In this document: in pieces, positions 59,621 to 64,000 of the stretch
How the letters are laid out: every line of letters starts with the position of its first letter
How positions within the stretch are numbered: position 1 is the first letter of the stretch
Source of the DNA: Alligator mississippiensis
Taxonomy: Eukaryota > Chordata > Crocodylia > Alligatoridae
Assembly: GCF_030867095.1 (NCBI RefSeq)
Contig: NC_081835.1
Span: 19,104,501 to 19,168,500, forward strand
Length of the DNA: 64,000 nt
Direction: 5' to 3'
Program-made: the position numbers and the translations under genes
The notes under the pieces: model-generated
Told to the model about the DNA's origin: nothing
The model's input: the letters and a program-made list of their open reading frames with translations, nothing else
Database searches by the model: none

Positions 59621-62045
59621 TTAGCCAAAGCATTAGTATGTGGTGCAGTCATTCTTCCAACAGAACTATTTTTATCAGAAATATGAAGCCTATTTTCATG
59701 GGCAGAGCTTTGACACCAATAAGTCTGTTGGACGTCACTTAATAGGCCAGATAAACATTCTCTTACCATTTAGTGTGCAAGGATTTTCCCTTTATATCAT
59801 TGGTTTATGTCTTTCCCAGACATTTTATGGCTTTAAGAGAGAGGTCACCATATGGAGATTGTTTTCCAGACCTGGTGCATAGTAAGAGCAAAGAGATGGG
59901 TTTACTTGATGTCATACAGATGTTTAATCTCATTATCCACTGCAGAATTTATCCAGATTTTTTTTGTTATAGAGGTGCTTGACTGGCTGTGTAGTGGTTG
60001 GTACTAAGAGCCTGGCTGGACAGATTCTGCAGGCGATTTCGGAACTGACCGTTACAGGGATTCTTGCAGCTTACCGAGAGACATTGGGACCAGCCATTGT
60101 CAGGCAGGACACTGGACTAGCTAGATCCCTTGTCAGGGCTGGTGATGATGGTTGTATTTGATATGAGTCCAAATTTTCTCAAATTCTGGGAAAACATTAA
60201 TTCTAGGGAGATTTCTGGTGCTTCCCTCCCATGTATATTTAACGGCACTTGAAATTTCTATCTTCCTGCAAAAGCTCCCCTCTGCCAGTTCTGCCCCCTG
60301 GGATCCAAGTATAGAACCTCATTCCTCTGCTGCTCCAGCAACCCTGGGATGCCAAGAGAAATCCCTTTTTCCTCAGGTTTTTGCCTGACTTTCAAGGGCT
60401 GGTGAGCTATTCAGTTCAGGTGTGGGGGAGGTTTGTTGTTGTACAAGTTGTAGAAAATATTTCTTTCCATTACATTTTGAATTTGCATAAAGAGGGTTTT
60501 ATAGAGTAAAAATAGCAAGTTTGCAAGAAGAGAAATGAATTCCTGTCCTCTCCTTCTTGAAGTCCAAAGAGGGAACAGGTACTAGAATATTTCAGTTTTC
60601 TGTCACACCTCAACCTCCAACACACTTGCAGGCTCCTGTTGCTCTGAGTGGACCCCACAGTTTACCAGAAAGCCCCCTATCATCAAACTCAGACATGAAT
60701 TTTGAACCACCTGGACCTGCAGAATGATTTGGGGCTGCTCCACTGTAAACTAATCTGTTTAAACAAGGAAAGCCCAGATAATACCAAATACTGCAGACAA
60801 CACATGGCCTCTTCATTTCTACAGAACCATCATAGTTTCCACTGCTGTAAGAAGGGAACTTTCAAATTGGGGCAAACCAGGTGAGTTCATTTGTGAATGG
60901 AAGGCAGTCTGGTTTGTCAGGACTCTCCAGTGATCCGTTATAAGCATTCTGGAGTGGAACTATTCCAAACCCACCTGCAGGTCTTCGTTCTTAGCTTGTT
61001 CTACATTTGTGGAAGTTGCTATGATAGTGGAAGTCAACAGGTCTCCTCAGATTCAAAAGCAAGGCTGCTGTGTCACCTGAAAATGTTTCCACCGCCCTTC
61101 AGTGCATACCCTGGCCCCTACTATTAGATGATGTAGATGTGCAGAAAGAAATCAAGGTAGATTTCATAAAGCACAGAAGCTAGAGGTTCCTGACAAAGCT
61201 TTACATTTTACTGAAAAAGATGAGACAGGTCTCTTACATGACTGAGCTGGTAATAGCATATGACTGAAGCATGATTATTTGTCCTATGATAGTGCTTGGG
61301 GGCATCTGACACAAATCATAATTTGGCACTTTCTGCAGTTGAGTATTTCCCACGTGGGCAACAGGGTATTCAGTTGAAACTGTTCAGTCTCTTTTCATCC
61401 TGAGCCACTTGTCTTTGGTATGCTCTGTCCTCTCGTGGTAGCAGGCTATCACCACTGAGCTCAGGAGTCCTAGTCTTTTGCTTACAGAGACCTTAAGAGA
61501 TGAGGAATGGCTACAGCTTTCTTTCACTAAAACCACTATGTTGCAGGGATAAGACAAGGCATTAGACCCTCCTGATTCTCAGTGGCAAGATCATAGCCAT
61601 GGAATTTCTTGGCAGACAAGATGCAGCCAATTGCTTAGGTCTCAGTGTAAGACTCTGAAGCAGTGTTGCACTCTTGCATTGCTAAATGCACCTACATCCA
61701 TGCACAGAAACAAAAGGAGCAACTGCAGTTTGTTAGAACAAAATTAAGGCAGCATGCAACTTGATAACAGCAATTGAAAATTGTTAGTGTGAGGAATAGC
61801 TTAACGCTCTTTGGGAACTGGCTTTGTACATTACCCTGCTGGTCAATTATGGATAATGCTGTCCTCTGGGTGAGCCATCTAGAGTTTGCAGAATAACTAG
61901 TGAATCACAGAGCAAATTTGAACTGGAAATACCTGCTGCTCTGATCTCTTCAGACTCTCTCTTAGAGAGTTAAAGACTAATCAAGGTTTTTTCTTTTTTT
62001 AACCTATAATGTTTGCCAAAACCAGAAAGAATCCTGGTAGCATTC
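59621..62045. other. Intergenic; no gene seen
   Basis: About 2.4 kb with no supportable exon, RNA gene or classified element. Confidence 0.4.
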
Positions 62046-62300
62046 CACTTGCACTAGTGATTCTCAACCTGGGTGCCCTGAGATACTTTCAAGGGTGTCA
62101 CAGCATGCCATGCAGTGTTAGCACTGTTAGGCACGCAAACATGATTCACAAAATAAACCCAGATATTTGAAACAGGAATTCACAGTGTTAAAAACATTCT
62201 GCCCTCTTGTAGCCTTTGAGTTCTTTGCAGCAGATGAGTTGCTCTATTATTTTTCTGTAGTCAGTTACATTGGAGGCTACTCATTGCTTTGATTTTTTTA
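62046..62300 (+). mobile_element. hAT-like non-autonomous DNA element (copy B)
   Basis: Begins 'agtgattctcaacctgggtg' just after 'cact', a hAT-type end (cagtggttctcaacc). It continues with 'ccctgagatactttcaaggg', 'ataaacccagatatttgaaa' and 'gagttgctctattatttttc', matching copy A at 3614-3872. Its right end is lost or too decayed to see. Confidence 0.65.
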
Positions 62301-62319
62301 ATGATTTGTCCTCTCATCC

Positions 62320-62450
62320 TTGTCAAGTACTGAAACCCTGTCATCTGCACTTTATGGAGAGGGAAACTGAGACACAAAGACTCAGCAACTTGCCCAAGTT
62401 CATCTGAGAAGAGAAGGAAATTAAACTAATTAAACCCAATATTATCTAAT
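62320..62450 (-). repeat. MIR-type SINE
   Basis: 'agagggaaactgagacacaa', 'agactcagcaacttgcccaa' and 'gttcatctgagaagagaagg' are the reverse of the MIR core and follow its order closely. Confidence 0.75.
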
Positions 62451-62679
62451 CAATTACTGCTAGAAATAATTATCTAGCCACACATATTCCTGGGAGAAGA
62501 CACAGATACCTAGAGAAATATTAGGAAGGCATACCAAGAAAATAGAATCCAGTTAACCCAAAGAAGAAGTGGGTTTTATTCAGACCGCTTAAAAAGAACT
62601 GAGTAATGGGCACTACCAACTGAAAGAAGCAATTGGAAAAAAAAATACATATCTTTGTTAAAGATTTAATACCCTTGGT

Positions 62680-62906
62680 CAGGGGCTCCCAAAGTTTTTA
62701 TGTCGTAGCCCAGCAAACCACAGCCCAGCAGTCGCAGCCGACTGTAGCCAGAATTTTTGGCCAGAAGACAGGGAAGGATACCCCACCCTGGCTGGAGGGG
62801 GGGGGGGGGCAAACCCTGCACTGCCGCAGGCTGTGACTACTTCCAGTCCAGCAGCCAAGCCATATAGCTCGGCACTGGGCTGTGGCCTGGGGTTTGAGAA
62901 TCCCGG
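62680..62906. mobile_element. hAT-type MITE
   Basis: The left end CAGGGGCTCCCAAAGTTTTT and the reversed right end CCGGGATTCTCAAACCCCAG match at 10 of the first 14 bases. The 8-bp flanks cccttggt (62672-62679) and ccctaggt (62907-62914) differ at one base, a convincing hAT target duplication. The body includes a G run of about 13 bases (from 62797). No transposase. Confidence 0.75.
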
Positions 62907-63199
62907 CCCTAGGTCTTCAAATAAACCCAGGGTTTTGAAACATGCTTGAGAGAATTAGCACTCTGTATTTTAGGTTCAGAAAAAATAGAATATAAGTGTT
63001 CAGAAAAAAATTTCTAAAACCCACAATTTTATATTCTTGATGTTTCTAAAATAATGGAACATCATGTTATAAAGCATCAATGGTATAAGATCTATTTTTT
63101 TCTATTTTGCTTTTCCAGTTTTCTTTTCCTTAACTTTAATTTACTGAAGTCAAAAGAAAGGAGGACATTTCTTCAGGTAGGTTAGCACACAGTAAAATC

Positions 63200-63644
63200 C
63201 ACAAAAATTCTTGAAATATTTTATTATAAATCACTTCAAACAAACTTCAGTTAAAAAAAAACAACACACCTCTTATTAAAAGGAAGGACTTTTTTCCACA
63301 CTATTTTAAAACAAAAGTTCATAAAGAAAATAAAGTTATCAAGCATCAGCTTTTGTCAAGAGTACTTTTGTTACCAAATCTAAAGGACAAACAAAACAAT
63401 GGGCATGTATATCTATTTCTTTTATACTCATAATATGAGGGAGACTAAGACATTGTAGGCATCAGGAAGCATCTTACTGCTTGCCAGCACAGGATGAATA
63501 CTGAACAGCCAACTGTCTTGATGAAATATTTTTACTTGTATTTTTCTATTATTTTCTGTTCCAATACAGATTAACCATGAACATTTCTTTTGCAATAATT
63601 AACCAAACTCTTGGAAAGGGTTAAGAGCCATGCAACAAGCTACT
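63200..63644 (-). other. RUVBL1: RUVBL1 3' UTR (inferred)
   Basis: AT-rich sequence after the RUVBL1 stop codon on the - strand, ending just past a poly(A) signal. The extent is inferred. Confidence 0.65.
63220..63225 (-). terminator. RUVBL1 poly(A) signal
   Basis: AATAAA on the - strand, about 420 bases past the stop codon. Confidence 0.55.

Positions 63645-64000
<356 letters not shown>

Overview
The window is vertebrate nuclear DNA, most likely from a reptile of the crocodilian or turtle type. The evidence is an intron-rich housekeeping gene identical in layout to its human counterpart, a 5'-truncated CR1 LINE plus another CR1 3' end, MIR-type SINEs, a 5S-rRNA-derived SINE, and several families of short non-autonomous hAT-like and Harbinger-like DNA transposons. 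The CR1 3' ends and the palindromic element near 13 kb look to me more crocodilian than turtle. That is recollection, not a search result.

Two protein-coding genes can be supported. SEC61A1 lies on the + strand from a CpG-island promoter at about 14.9-15.3 kb. Its 12 coding exons run from 15264 to 27019 and join to exactly 476 codons plus stop. A 3' UTR of about 2.3 kb follows, with several poly(A) signals. At the right edge the last coding exon of RUVBL1 lies on the - strand (63645-63804), with its 3' UTR to about 63200. The genes are convergent, as in the human 3q21 region, but about 34 kb separates their 3' ends here.

Layout: 1-14.8 kb is gene-free flank with MIR copies, a hAT-like copy (3.6 kb), a palindromic DNA element (12.95 kb) and a long inverted repeat (14.08-14.79 kb) just outside the promoter. 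From 15.0 to 29.3 kb is SEC61A1, whose first intron carries a hAT MITE and a Harbinger-like MITE. From 29.3 to 63.2 kb is intergenic: a diverged duplicated repeat (33.5-34.3 kb), two adjacent tRNA-derived SINEs (37.7-38.0 kb), a pyrimidine-rich tract (42.8-43.2 kb), a 5S SINE (44.4 kb), possible enhancer clusters (45.2-46.3, 57.5-58.0 and 59.1-59.6 kb), a Harbinger-like MITE (48.2 kb), a CR1 LINE (49.7-52.1 kb), a near-perfect hairpin (52.75 kb) and more MITEs near 62 kb.

SEC61A1 makes the pore subunit of the ER protein translocon and RUVBL1 a nuclear AAA+ ATPase; their adjacency reflects old synteny, not a shared pathway. I found no sign of a new multi-gene system. The items most worth checking are the paired promoter motifs, the hairpin at 52750-52861, the inverted repeat beside the promoter, and the enhancer-like clusters.
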